Shown here one piece after another: positions 1-6,676 of a stretch of 6,805 nucleotides of DNA; the stretch's first letter is position 1, and each line of letters begins with the position of its first letter. The DNA is taken from NCBI GenBank assembly GCA_004299545.1, contig SCRB01000920.1:1-6805 (forward strand). The letters run 5' to 3'. Below the pieces are notes generated by a model. That model did no database searches and had not been told where the DNA came from. It was given only the letters and a program-made list of their open reading frames with translations. The position numbers and the translations under genes were made by a program. The DNA comes from Rhizobiaceae bacterium (GTDB lineage Bacteria; Pseudomonadota; Alphaproteobacteria; Rhizobiales; Rhizobiaceae).

Positions 1-9
1 TTCCGATCT
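1..9. other. Probable Illumina adapter remnant at contig end
   Basis: The first nine bases, TTCCGATCT, are the 3' end of the standard Illumina adapter (reverse complement AGATCGGAA). They sit exactly at the edge and exactly where the ATPase reading frame stops matching its family. On the minus strand the frame reads Gln-Leu-Val-Ile-Ser, then TA from genomic positions 11-10, then A from position 9, which creates TAA. In CbbQ/NorQ-type ATPases this stretch is normally followed by Tyr-Asn-Pro-Gly, and Tyr is encoded by TAC or TAT. The stop is therefore best explained as genomic TA plus adapter A. A nine-base match could be chance, but its position and the broken conserved motif make that unlikely. 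Confidence 0.8.
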
Positions 10-494
10 TAGGAGATCACCAACTGGAAATTCGGCGGTGCCCGCAGGACCTCGTTCTTCTTCTCAAGCGGGAGGATGCGCCGGTCGTCCGTCAGGGAAT
101 GGATGACCACGGTGGTGTCCTGGCGCGCCTCGACGATCTCGTCGAGGTAGCAGATGGCGCCATGACGAACCGCGAGCGTCAGCGGCCCGTCATGCCAGAT
201 CGTTCCCTCCGCATCGAGCAGATAGCGCCCGACGAGATCGGAAGCGGTCATATCCTCATGGCAGGAAATGGTAATGAGCGGTTGCTTGAGCCGCCACGCC
301 ATATGCTCGATGAATCGGGTCTTGCCACAGCCGGTCGGCCCCTTCAGCATCATCGGCATGCGTGCCGCGTAGGCGGCCTCGAACAGCTCTATCTCCTCGC
401 CGACCGGGCGATAATAGGGTTCCGAAGCGATACGGAAATCGTCGAGTGTGCCGTCCGCGGCCGAAGTCCTTATCTCGGCAATTCCTCTGTTCAT
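9..494 (-). CDS. MoxR-type AAA+ ATPase of CbbQ/NirQ/NorQ family, 3'-truncated by contig end
   Basis: This is the N-terminal 161 residues of an AAA+ ATPase in the MoxR family, CbbQ/NirQ/NorQ branch. Members usually have about 260-270 residues, so roughly 100 are missing. Visible motifs are the Walker A GPTGCGKT (residues 52-59), the family stretch [18 protein letters not shown] (about 76-93) and the Walker B ICYLDE (about 114-119). The last motif is QLVIS (157-161), which in the family continues into YNPG. The TAA at 9-11 looks adapter-made, so the gene is cut off rather than ended; true sequence begins at position 10. A GGAGG site lies 5 nt before the chosen ATG. Known relatives use ATP, usually with a von Willebrand factor A partner (CbbO, NorD), to remodel or activate an enzyme such as Rubisco or NO reductase. 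Here the gene follows amiE after 85 nt that hold a strong hairpin. A role in activating the amidase or transporter is inference from position; P. aeruginosa AmiB, an unrelated-type ATPase, is a loose parallel. Confidence 0.9.
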   Translation of the reverse strand: MNRGIAEIRTSAADGTLDDFRIASEPYYRPVGEEIELFEAAYAARMPMMLKGPTGCGKTRFIEHMAWRLKQPLITISCHEDMTASDLVGRYLLDAEGTIWHDGPLTLAVRHGAICYLDEIVEARQDTTVVIHSLTDDRRILPLEKKNEVLRAPPNFQLVIS

Positions 495-529
495 TCCAGC
501 CTCCGGATCGGGTCAAGCATTGAGCGCGC

Positions 530-569
530 GAAAGTATGCCGCGACGGCAGCACGGCGCGGCATACCTTC
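530..569 (-). repeat. 14-bp hairpin between amiE and the MoxR ATPase gene
   Basis: On the transcribed strand an arm at 569-556 pairs with an arm at 543-530 over 14 positions, all Watson-Crick except one G-U, around a 12-nt loop (555-544). It begins 11 nt after the amiE stop codon. After the stem come only short pyrimidines (no run of four or more T), so it is a poor classical intrinsic terminator. It is more likely an RNA 3'-end stabiliser, a processing site, or a weak attenuator that lowers ATPase expression relative to amidase. The pairing is seen in the sequence; the function is inferred. Confidence 0.75.
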
Positions 570-579
570 GGCGGTTGGG

Positions 580-1617
580 TTAACGGTGCGTGGCGACCTT
601 GTTGGGAATGCCCTCCATGGGGCTTTCCGGCGTGCCGACCGTTTCGCGCGTCATGGCTTCGACCATCTCGCGCGTGCCTTCGGGATCCTCGATCCAGCGC
701 TTGTAGAAATTATAGGGGCATGCCGCGCGGCCGCGGTCGCCCTCGCCGGATTTGATGAGGCCGGTATAGCCGCGATGCAAAAGCTTGAAGAGCTGGTTCT
801 GCGACTGCATGTTGCGGCGCGCATCGCGGATCAGCGAGACCGAGAGCTGCCCGTACTGGATGCCGTTTTCCTCGGTGCCGCATTCGCCGAGCGTACGCCC
901 GTCGAAGCCGATGATCGAGGAATGGCCGAAATAGGAATAAACGCCGTCGAAGCCGGAGGCATTGGCGACCGCGACATAGACGTTGTTCGCCCATGCCATC
1001 GATTTCGAGATCATGATCTGCTGCTCCTTGGCGGGATACATATAGCCCTGGCAACGGATGATGAGTTCCGCCCCGCGCATGGCGCAATCGCGCCAGATCT
1101 CCGGATAGTTGCCGTCGTCGCAGATGATGAGGCTGATCTTCAGCCCCTTCGGGCCCTCCGAGACATAGGTGCAGTCGCCCGGATACCAGCCCTCGATCGG
1201 CACCCACGGCATGATCTTGCGGTATTTCTGCACGATCTCACCCTTGTCATTCATGAGGATGAGCGTGTTGTAGGGGGCTTTGTTGGGATGTTCCTCATGG
1301 CGTTCGCCGGTCAGGGAGAAGACGCCCCAGACCTTCGCCTTGCGGCACGCCTCGGCGAAAATGTCGGTCTCGTCGCCCGGAATGGCGGACGCCGTCTCAT
1401 ACATCTCCTTCTGGTCGTACATGATGCCGTGCGTCGAATATTCGGGAAAGATCACCAGATCCATTCCCGGCAGGCCGGCCTTCATGCCCTGGACGACGGA
1501 GGCGATGTTGCGGGCGTTCGCCAGCACTTCCTCGCGCGTATGCAGACGTGGCATCTTGTAGTTGACGACGGCGACACCGACGGTGTCGTTACTGCTGGAA
1601 ATGTCTCCGTGGTACAT
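580..1617 (-). CDS. amiE: Aliphatic amidase (acylamide amidohydrolase)
   Basis: This cytoplasmic enzyme of the nitrilase superfamily hydrolyses short aliphatic amides (acetamide, propionamide and similar) to the carboxylic acid and ammonia. At 345 residues it is within one residue of P. aeruginosa AmiE (346). It shares long, nearly collinear stretches, including the N-terminal [25 protein letters not shown] (97-111) and [17 protein letters not shown] (164-180). The catalytic residues fall at the canonical numbers: Glu59 (in FPEYS), Lys134 (in KYRK) and Cys166 (in IICDD), with Glu142 in PIEGW. Trp138, where P. aeruginosa substrate-specificity mutations are known, is kept, while position 139 is Val rather than Cys as I recall it. 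The N-terminus differs clearly from formamidase AmiF, so AmiE is the better call. The start is supported by an AAGGAGA site about 6 nt upstream. The gene begins 41 nt after the last transporter gene and ends the amide-uptake part of the operon, so imported amide would be its substrate. Confidence 0.96.
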   Translation of the reverse strand: MYHGDISSSNDTVGVAVVNYKMPRLHTREEVLANARNIASVVQGMKAGLPGMDLVIFPEYSTHGIMYDQKEMYETASAIPGDETDIFAEACRKAKVWGVFSLTGERHEEHPNKAPYNTLILMNDKGEIVQKYRKIMPWVPIEGWYPGDCTYVSEGPKGLKISLIICDDGNYPEIWRDCAMRGAELIIRCQGYMYPAKEQQIMISKSMAWANNVYVAVANASGFDGVYSYFGHSSIIGFDGRTLGECGTEENGIQYGQLSVSLIRDARRNMQSQNQLFKLLHRGYTGLIKSGEGDRGRAACPYNFYKRWIEDPEGTREMVEAMTRETVGTPESPMEGIPNKVATHR

Positions 1618-1658
1618 GGCTTTCTCCTTGCTTCAGTAGTTGCCCCACTCGGATGCGG

Positions 1659-2354
1659 TCAGACGGTCATATGCGTGTGGACGAGCGTGTCGGTGAGTGC
1701 ATCGATCCTGCCTTCCGCAGCGATCGTGCCGCGCTCCATGATGACGAAGCGGTGCGAGGCGCGGCGGGCGAACGCCACGTTCTGCTCGACAAGCACTACG
1801 GCGATGCCGTGCTCCCGGTTGAGCCGGATGATGACATTCTCGATTTCCTCGACGATACTCGGCTGGATACCCTCCGTCGGCTCGTCGAGCAGGATAACCT
1901 TCGGGTCCGTCAGCAATGCCCGGGCGATCGCGAGTTGCTGCTGCTGACCGCCGGAAAGATTGCCGCCAAGGCGGCCGAGATGCTCGTTGAGCATCGGGAA
2001 AAGCTCGAAAACGAAATCGTCGAAATGAGAAGGCTTGCCGTTGCGCGCGAACCGCCCGAGCTGGAGGTTTTCGCGCACCGTGAAGCGCGGCAGGATTCCC
2101 CGGCCCTGGGGGACGTAGGCCAGCCCGATCCTGGCGCGCTCGCTCGTCGGCACCTGTGTGATACCCGCCCCGTCGAGCCGCAATTCCCCCCGCACCCGGT
2201 CCATCAACCCGGTCATGGTGCGCAGCAACGTCGTCTTGCCGACGCCGTTGCGCCCGAGAACCGACAGCAATTCCCCGTCGGCGACCGACATGGTGACGTT
2301 CTGGAGGGCGCGGCTGGAGCCGTAGAAGGCATCGACATTGATGAGGTCAAGCAT
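1659..2354 (-). CDS. ABC transporter ATP-binding protein, LivF/UrtE type (amide or urea uptake)
   Basis: This is one of two cytoplasmic ATPases that power the importer. The 231 residues match the usual LivF/UrtE length. Visible motifs are Walker A GRNGVGKT (34-41), the Q-loop YVPQGR (80-85), signature LSGGQQQQLAIARAL (133-147), Walker B VILLDEP with Glu158 (153-159) and the D-loop region TEGIQPS (160-166). The H-loop position reads LVEQ (Gln191), a replacement usual in LivF-like proteins. The QQQQ after the signature and the EGIQPS motif are typical of UrtE, so the urea/amide branch is favoured over amino-acid transport. The start codon lies inside the end of the preceding ATPase gene (8-nt overlap), implying translational coupling. 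The amidase gene follows after 41 nt. I leave the symbol empty because the sequence alone does not separate urea from amide transport. Confidence 0.94.
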   Translation of the reverse strand: MLDLINVDAFYGSSRALQNVTMSVADGELLSVLGRNGVGKTTLLRTMTGLMDRVRGELRLDGAGITQVPTSERARIGLAYVPQGRGILPRFTVRENLQLGRFARNGKPSHFDDFVFELFPMLNEHLGRLGGNLSGGQQQQLAIARALLTDPKVILLDEPTEGIQPSIVEEIENVIIRLNREHGIAVVLVEQNVAFARRASHRFVIMERGTIAAEGRIDALTDTLVHTHMTV

Positions 2355-3096
2355 CGGAAATTCTCCCCGATCCGAGATAGGCGCGCTTGACCTCGGGATT
2401 GCGCTCGATCTCCGAGATCGCTCCCTCCGCGAGCATTCGGCCCTGGTGCATGACGGAGATCACGTCGCCGATCTCGCGCACGAAGCCCATGTCGTGCTCG
2501 ACCACCATCAGCGTGTGCTTGCCCTTCAGCTGATTGAAGAGTTCGGCGGTCTTGTGCGTCTCCGCCCCCGTCATGCCCGCCGTCGGCTCGTCCATCAGGA
2601 TGAGATCGGCGTTCTGGGCAAGCAGAAGGGCGATCTCGAGCCACTGTGTCTGGCCGTGCGAAAGCCACGAGGCGGGGTGGTCGAGTTCATCGGCAAGGCC
2701 GACCAGGCAAGCCAGTGCCTCAAGGCGTTCCGCGGACTCCCCACTCTTGCGGCCGACCAGATTGGAAAAAACGCCGTGCGGCTTGCAAAGCCCGACCCGC
2801 AAATTCTCCCGCACCGTCAATTCCTTGAACACGCTGGGAACCTGGAACTTGCGGCCCACGCCCAGCCGCGCGATGCGGAATTCCTCGGAATTTCCGATTT
2901 CGCGGTCACGGTAGCGCACATGGCCGCGCGCCAGTCTCGTCTTGCCGCAAATGACGTCGAGCGCCGTCGTCTTGCCGGCCCCGTTGGGTCCGACAAGGCA
3001 TCTGAGTTCACCTTGATTGACGCTGAGGTTGAGCCCTGCAATGGCCCTGAAACCGCTGAAGCTCACTTCGACGTCGCGCATTTCAAGCATTGCCAT
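2347..3096 (-). CDS. ABC transporter ATP-binding protein, LivG/UrtD type (amide or urea uptake)
   Basis: This is the second cytoplasmic ATPase of the importer, 249 residues, as usual for LivG/UrtD. Motifs are Walker A GPNGAGKT (36-43), the Q-loop KFQVPSVF (83-90), Walker B LILMDEP with Glu170 (165-171) and H-loop His201 in VEHD. The signature is LSHGQ (145-149), followed by TQWLEI, instead of the usual LSGGQ. LSHGQ-x-QWLEI is characteristic of UrtD-like proteins, so this is a lineage mark and not a defect. The start used (Met at 3096) has GGGAGAG 7 nt upstream, inside the end of the permease gene 3 nt away. A second in-frame ATG two codons later cannot be ruled out. It would pair with the LivF/UrtE-type ATPase as a heterodimer beneath the two permeases. 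Confidence 0.94.
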   Translation of the reverse strand: MAMLEMRDVEVSFSGFRAIAGLNLSVNQGELRCLVGPNGAGKTTALDVICGKTRLARGHVRYRDREIGNSEEFRIARLGVGRKFQVPSVFKELTVRENLRVGLCKPHGVFSNLVGRKSGESAERLEALACLVGLADELDHPASWLSHGQTQWLEIALLLAQNADLILMDEPTAGMTGAETHKTAELFNQLKGKHTLMVVEHDMGFVREIGDVISVMHQGRMLAEGAISEIERNPEVKRAYLGSGRISDA

Positions 3097-3099
3097 GGC

Positions 3100-4239
3100 T
3101 CAACTCTCCCTGACGCGCTTGCTGTCGAAGGTGGCGATGGCCGCGCCCGCCACGGGGTGCGTCGCCGTTTCGCGCGCCGACTTGTGCTTCAGAAGCCGCA
3201 CGCCCTTTTCCGCCAGGCTGATGAGGCCGTTCGGGAGGAACAGAACGACGATGATGAAAATTGCCCCCATGATCAGCATCCAGGTGTCGAGGAATGTGGG
3301 CGACTCGGACAGATTCCCCTGCACGCCGGTGACAAGGATGGCGCCTAGCGCGGCTCCCAGAAGCGAGCCGCGGCCACCCACCGCGCACCAGATGACGATC
3401 GAAAGGCTGAGTTGCACCGAGAGGAACGTCGGGGAGGCGAACTCCATCACCAGCGTGTAGAGCATGCCCGCGAAACCGGCGACGCCGGCGGAAAGCGTGA
3501 AGGCGAAATTCTGGTAAGAAGCGACGTCGTAGCCGAAGTAGCGGACGCGGTTTTCGTCGTCGCGTATCGCCTGCAGGATGAGCCCCAGTTTTGTCCGGGT
3601 GATCGCGAGCCCTCCAAGCAGCACGACGCAAAGCGTCCCGGCCACGAGATAATAGGTGCTCAGGCTGTAGGCGTCGAAGCCCACGCCAAAGGCCTTGAAC
3701 GTGCTGAGGTCGGTTATGCCGTTGAACCCGCCGGTATATTTCTGCTGGTCGACGATCACCAGGTTGATGACGACGAGCATGGCGAGCGTGATGATGGCGA
3801 CGAAGACGCCCGTGATCCGGCCGCGGAACATGAACCATCCGAGGACGAAGGCGAGCAGCATCGGTATCCCCAGGCCGGCGAAAACCGCGAAGGTGTAGGA
3901 ATGGAAAGGCTCCCAGAACCAGGGCAGCGCCTTGACGTTGTTCCAGACCATGAAATCGGGAAGCCCGCCGGCGCCGGTCTGGATCGGGATCGTGCGCAGC
4001 TTGAGCGCCATCGCCATGGCGTATGAGCCGAGCCCGAAGCTGACCGCCTGGCCGAGATTGAGGATGCCCGTATAGCCCCAGGAGAAGGACAGCGCCGCCG
4101 ACAGGACGCCGAAAATCAGGTAGCGGGCATATTTGTTGAGCAGGTAATCGTTGTTCAGGATGTAGGGGAAGACCAGGATAATCACGCAGAAGAGCACGTA
4201 TCCCGTCAGCCGCCAGCGCATGGAGTTCGTATCGGTCAT
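3100..4239 (-). CDS. ABC transporter permease, LivM/UrtC type (amide or urea uptake)
   Basis: This is an inner-membrane permease of 379 residues, in the UrtC size range. The N-terminal helix (about 12-29) is followed by the family block LSFSWGYTGILNLGQAVSFG (50-69), further hydrophobic segments (about 118-137, 144-163, 196-213, 247-265, 276-307, 318-336) and a basic C-terminal tail. The ATPase-coupling EAA-like loop is AIRDDENRVRYFGYDV (about 224-239), close to the UrtC form. An insertion at about 84-112 (rich in Gly, Pro and Trp) separates early membrane segments, as in UrtC. A GAGG site lies 7 nt before the ATG and only 3 nt separate it from the preceding permease stop. A second ATG at codon 7 is a weaker alternative. 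It forms the translocation path together with the LivH/UrtB-type permease. Confidence 0.93.
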   Translation of the reverse strand: MTDTNSMRWRLTGYVLFCVIILVFPYILNNDYLLNKYARYLIFGVLSAALSFSWGYTGILNLGQAVSFGLGSYAMAMALKLRTIPIQTGAGGLPDFMVWNNVKALPWFWEPFHSYTFAVFAGLGIPMLLAFVLGWFMFRGRITGVFVAIITLAMLVVINLVIVDQQKYTGGFNGITDLSTFKAFGVGFDAYSLSTYYLVAGTLCVVLLGGLAITRTKLGLILQAIRDDENRVRYFGYDVASYQNFAFTLSAGVAGFAGMLYTLVMEFASPTFLSVQLSLSIVIWCAVGGRGSLLGAALGAILVTGVQGNLSESPTFLDTWMLIMGAIFIIVVLFLPNGLISLAEKGVRLLKHKSARETATHPVAGAAIATFDSKRVRES

Positions 4240-4242
4240 CGG

Positions 4243-5115
4243 TCAGCCTCGGCGAACGCGGACGGAGAATATGCCTTCCGGCATGAAGCGGATGAGGATG
4301 ACAACGCCGAAAAAGACGAGCGCTTTTGCGACTGTGTCGTTGTAGACGAAAGCGAGAAGGCCGGAGACCTGCCCGATGATCGCCGCGCTCGCGACGGTGC
4401 CCATGAGGCTCGCCACCCCGCCCATCACCACCACCATGAAGGCATCGATGACGGCACCGGTGCCCATGTCCGGCGAGACGCTCTTCAGCGGCGCGATCAG
4501 CGCCCCGGCGACGCCGGCGAGACCCGCCCCATAGGCGAAGGTCAGGCTGTAGACGCGCGCGGCGTTTATGCCGAAGCAGCGCGAAACCTCCTGGTTCTGC
4601 GTCACGGCGCGAAGGCTGAACCCGTAGCGCGTGCGGGCAAAGAGGAGGTAGGTGGCGGCCAGCAGGAGAAGCGTCAGGACGAAGATGAAAATCCGGTAGG
4701 CCGACACCTCGACGCCTAGGACCGGCACCGCGTTGGACAGCCAGCCGGGCATCTTGACGTAGCGCAGCTCAGCCCCGGCCGTCAGGCGTATGCCCTGCTG
4801 GAGAATGACGCTGACGCCCCAAGTCGCGAGGATGGTATCGAGCGGCCGCTTATAAAGATGGCGCACGATGAGCCGCTCGATCAGCCAGCCGGCGGCGGCC
4901 ACGGCAAAGAAGCTCACCACCAGGCATGGCAGCAGGTCCAGGCCGAAATTTTTCTGCAGAAACCAGACCGTATAGGCGCCGAGCATGACGAATTCGCCAT
5001 GCGCGAGATTGATGACACCCATCGTGCCGTAGATGATGGCCAGGCCGAGCGAGACGAGCAAAAGGATCGACGCAAGGCTGAGGCCGGTGAAGACTTGGTT
5101 GAGGATATCCGACAT
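4243..5115 (-). CDS. ABC transporter permease, LivH/UrtB type (amide or urea uptake)
   Basis: This is an inner-membrane permease of 290 residues, typical of LivH; many UrtB proteins are longer because of an extra N-terminal domain that is absent here. Family blocks are GLAIIYGTMGVINLAHGEF (24-42), LDTILATWGVSVILQQ (92-107), the EAA-like coupling loop LRAVTQNQEVSRCFGI (168-183) and AFMVVVMGGVASLMGT (225-240). The LATWGVSLILQQ and AVTQN forms are those of urea/amide permeases. About eight membrane segments are suggested by hydrophobic runs (for example 10-30, 61-80, 141-160, 190-210, 224-255, 263-278). The ATG is preceded by GGAG with a 7-nt spacer. The gene is separated from the binding-protein gene by 148 nt containing a strong hairpin, and is followed 3 nt later by the second permease. 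Confidence 0.93.
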   Translation of the reverse strand: MSDILNQVFTGLSLASILLLVSLGLAIIYGTMGVINLAHGEFVMLGAYTVWFLQKNFGLDLLPCLVVSFFAVAAAGWLIERLIVRHLYKRPLDTILATWGVSVILQQGIRLTAGAELRYVKMPGWLSNAVPVLGVEVSAYRIFIFVLTLLLLAATYLLFARTRYGFSLRAVTQNQEVSRCFGINAARVYSLTFAYGAGLAGVAGALIAPLKSVSPDMGTGAVIDAFMVVVMGGVASLMGTVASAAIIGQVSGLLAFVYNDTVAKALVFFGVVILIRFMPEGIFSVRVRRG

Positions 5116-5145
5116 TCAAAGGCTCCGGCGGAAGGTCCGGCTTGG

Positions 5146-5186
5146 GCGGCGGAGAGGCCTGGCAGCGCCGGGACATGCTCCGCCGC
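5146..5186 (-). repeat. 9-bp GC hairpin between binding-protein and permease genes
   Basis: On the transcribed strand GCGGCGGAG (5186-5178) pairs perfectly with CTCCGCCGC (5154-5146). The 23-nt apical part can fold further (CC and GGC pairing with GCC and GG around a GCT loop). No T tract follows, so it is not a classical terminator. In ABC operons such hairpins after the binding-protein gene often protect the upstream mRNA from 3' exonucleases, giving more binding protein than permease. That role is inferred here. The rest of this 148-nt gap (5116-5263) shows only the permease ribosome binding site and GC-rich sequence. Confidence 0.65.
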
Positions 5187-5263
5187 ATGAAGAGCGGTAG
5201 TGGGGGAACGCCGATCCGATACGGAAAGAGCGCCGCCCCGCCGATGGTCCGGCCGTCGAGCGC

Positions 5264-6511
5264 TTATGCCTGCTTCAGCCCCTCGGGCGTGCAGACCTGG
5301 CCCGGATAGGCCCAATAGGGCTTCGGCTCGATCGATTCCTTCGACTGTTCGATGATCTTGAACTGCCCGTTGCGCTGGGCCTCGCCGATCTTCGGCCAAA
5401 GATAGGTGTGCGAATTCTTCGGGTCGATTTTCACGACACCCTGGGGTGCCTTGAACTCCTGGTCCCAGGACGCCTTGCGAATTTCGGGAGGCGTGATGTC
5501 CTTGCCGCCAAGCTTCTCGACGGCCTGCTTAAAGAGATAGACCTGGAAATAGGCGGGTTCGGAGACGAAGTTCGTCACCTTGTCGGGGCCGTACTTCTTC
5601 TTGAACGCCGCAACGAATTTCTGGTTTTCGGGCGAATCATACGACATGAAGTAGGGTGCCGAGGTGAAGTGTCCCTCGGCGAACTCGCCGCCCATGGCCG
5701 CGATCTCCTCTTCCGACGTCGTCAGGCTCGCCATCGGCATCTTCGCCGGATCGAGACCGGCGGCCTTATACTGGCGATGAAGGGCGACAACGGAATCCCC
5801 GACCACGGTCGAGAAGATGACGTTCGGCTGCGTGTCCTTGATCTTCTGGATCACGGAGCTGAATTCCGAATGGCCGAGCGGTACATATTCCTCGCCCACG
5901 ACTTCCCCGCCAAGCCGCTTCAGCAGGATCTTGCAGACGTTGTTCTCTTCCTTCGGATAGATGTAGTTCGACCCGATCAGATAGAATTTCTTGCCGAAAT
6001 TCTTGACCAGCCACGGAACGAAGTCCTGCTGCTGCTGGTTCGGAACCGCTCCTGTGTAGATAACGTTCTGCGAGCATTCGCGCCCCTCGTAAAGGGTCGG
6101 ATACCAATAGAGGTTGTGATATTTTTCGACGACCGGGAGGACGGCCTTGCGGCTTGCGGAAGTGTAGGAGCCGAACAGGCTGACGCACTTGTCTCCAAGG
6201 ACGAGTTTGCGCGCCTTCTCGGCGAAAGTCGCCGGGTCGGATGCCGGATCCTCGACCACCGGCTTGATCTGCATGCCGTTGATGCCACCTGCGGCATTGA
6301 TCTCCTCAATGGCCATGAGGCATGCCTGATTGAGCGATTTTTCGATGATCGCGGTGGTGCCGGTCAGCGAATAAAGGATACCGACCTTGACCTCGCCGCC
6401 GGCGGCATGGGCAAGCGACGCGTTCTTTATCCAGATGTCGGGAAATCCGACGCTACATGCCGCTCCAAGCGCAGCGCTGGCTTTCAGGAAATTTCGACGA
6501 GTGCTGTTCAT
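5264..6511 (-). CDS. Periplasmic amide/urea-type ABC substrate-binding protein (AmiC/FmdD/UrtA-like) with Tat signal
   Basis: This is a type I periplasmic binding protein of 415 residues, the ligand-capturing part of the importer. The N-terminus MNSTRRNFLKASAALGAA is a twin-arginine signal (Arg5-Arg6, then NFLK), with likely cleavage near AHA at 34-36, so the protein folds in the cytoplasm before export. The mature start KVGILYSLTGTTAIIE (42-57) and VVEDPASDPATFAEKAR (85-101) are UrtA/FmdD-like. It also shares many stretches with P. aeruginosa AmiC: SRKAVLPVVEK (120-130), YPTLYEG (137-143), GSNYIYPKEENNV (180-192), VIFSTVVG (231-238), ASLTTSEEEIAAM (261-273), SAPYFMSYDSP (284-294) and APQGVVKI (355-362). 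The GSYTSAS and YPT positions align with where AmiC holds its amide, supporting a short amide or urea as ligand. AGGGGAG lies 6 nt before the ATG. It is the first gene after the leader terminators. Confidence 0.93.
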   Translation of the reverse strand: MNSTRRNFLKASAALGAACSVGFPDIWIKNASLAHAAGGEVKVGILYSLTGTTAIIEKSLNQACLMAIEEINAAGGINGMQIKPVVEDPASDPATFAEKARKLVLGDKCVSLFGSYTSASRKAVLPVVEKYHNLYWYPTLYEGRECSQNVIYTGAVPNQQQQDFVPWLVKNFGKKFYLIGSNYIYPKEENNVCKILLKRLGGEVVGEEYVPLGHSEFSSVIQKIKDTQPNVIFSTVVGDSVVALHRQYKAAGLDPAKMPMASLTTSEEEIAAMGGEFAEGHFTSAPYFMSYDSPENQKFVAAFKKKYGPDKVTNFVSEPAYFQVYLFKQAVEKLGGKDITPPEIRKASWDQEFKAPQGVVKIDPKNSHTYLWPKIGEAQRNGQFKIIEQSKESIEPKPYWAYPGQVCTPEGLKQA

Positions 6512-6517
6512 TTTATT

Positions 6518-6524
6518 CTCCCCT
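6518..6524 (-). promoter_or_regulatory. Ribosome binding site of the binding-protein gene
   Basis: AGGGGAG lies 6 nt before the ATG at 6511 and fixes the start. It begins only 7 nt after the T run of the second terminator-like hairpin (6532-6580), so folding there could also affect ribosome access. Confidence 0.8.
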
Positions 6525-6531
6525 GGAACCG

Positions 6532-6580
6532 AAAAAGCCCCCGTCGCGAGCTGCCATAGGCAGGTCGTTACGAGGGCTTT
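6532..6580 (-). terminator. Second terminator-like hairpin, just upstream of the binding-protein gene
   Basis: On the transcribed strand AAAGCCCTCGT (6580-6570) pairs with ACGGGGGCTTT (6544-6534) over 11 bp with one G-U pair. Inside, CGA (6567-6565) pairs with TCG (6549-6547), and CTGCC (6563-6559) with GGCAG (6555-6551) around a TAT loop. The stem runs into five T (6536-6532). This is the shape of a rho-independent terminator, yet it lies in the 5' leader of the operon, 20 nt before the start codon. It is therefore either a second controlled attenuator or an RNA stability/translation element. I found no convincing second ANTAR hairpin pair immediately before it. Confidence 0.72.
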
Positions 6581-6607
6581 GTTGCCGTACTTTTCGAGGC
6601 GGGTTCA

Positions 6608-6628
6608 GATGCGCGGATACGCTGCATC
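6608..6628 (-). repeat. Small hairpin between the two leader terminators
   Basis: GATGC-A-GCG (6628-6620) pairs with CGC-GCATC (6615-6608 side) around a TATC loop, giving 8 bp with one bulged A. It has no T run and its loop is not an ANTAR-type hexaloop. It may be a spacer structure, a pause site or part of an alternative fold of the leader. Confidence 0.5.
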
Positions 6629-6632
6629 CCTG

Positions 6633-6676
6633 AAAACAAAAACCCCACGCATCGCTTCCGCGAAAGACGTGAGGCT
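6633..6676 (-). terminator. Leader intrinsic terminator (attenuator) controlled by ANTAR hairpin
   Basis: The arm CCTCACG (6674-6668) pairs with CGTGGGG (6649-6643), extendable by one G-U and one A-T pair. Inside is TCGC-GGAA-GCGA (6663-6652), a GNRA-type tetraloop hairpin. The stem is followed by TTTTTGTTTT (6642-6633). The 5' arm shares bases 6675-6672 with the 3' side of the second ANTAR hairpin, so the two folds exclude each other. This is the known arrangement for ANTAR-controlled transcription antitermination. Confidence 0.85.

Noticed and set aside
9..11. Genuine premature stop making the MoxR ATPase a pseudogene
   Set aside because: The third base of the stop belongs to the adapter-like sequence, and the frame matches the family up to that point.
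448..1947. Long plus-strand open frame (499 codons) opposite the amidase and ATPase genes
   Set aside because: It is the antisense shadow of well-supported minus-strand genes in high-GC DNA. Its translation shows no family motif and is rich in Arg, Ala and Asp, as expected of a shadow frame. The same applies to plus-strand frames at 1653-2390, 2338-3348, 3412-4026 and 5408-6559.
1659..5115. Branched-chain amino-acid (Liv) importer as the transporter's identity
   Set aside because: The LSHGQ-x-QWLEI and QQQQ/EGIQPS motifs, the AmiC/UrtA-like receptor and the adjacent AmiE all point to the amide/urea branch. A strict urea-only importer is also not favoured because no urease gene is seen in the window.
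6585..6601. Possible second ANTAR hairpin around the AAAAGTA loop
   Set aside because: The loop would be seven bases, the stem is only a few pairs with a bulge, and no partner hairpin with A1/G4 lies nearby.
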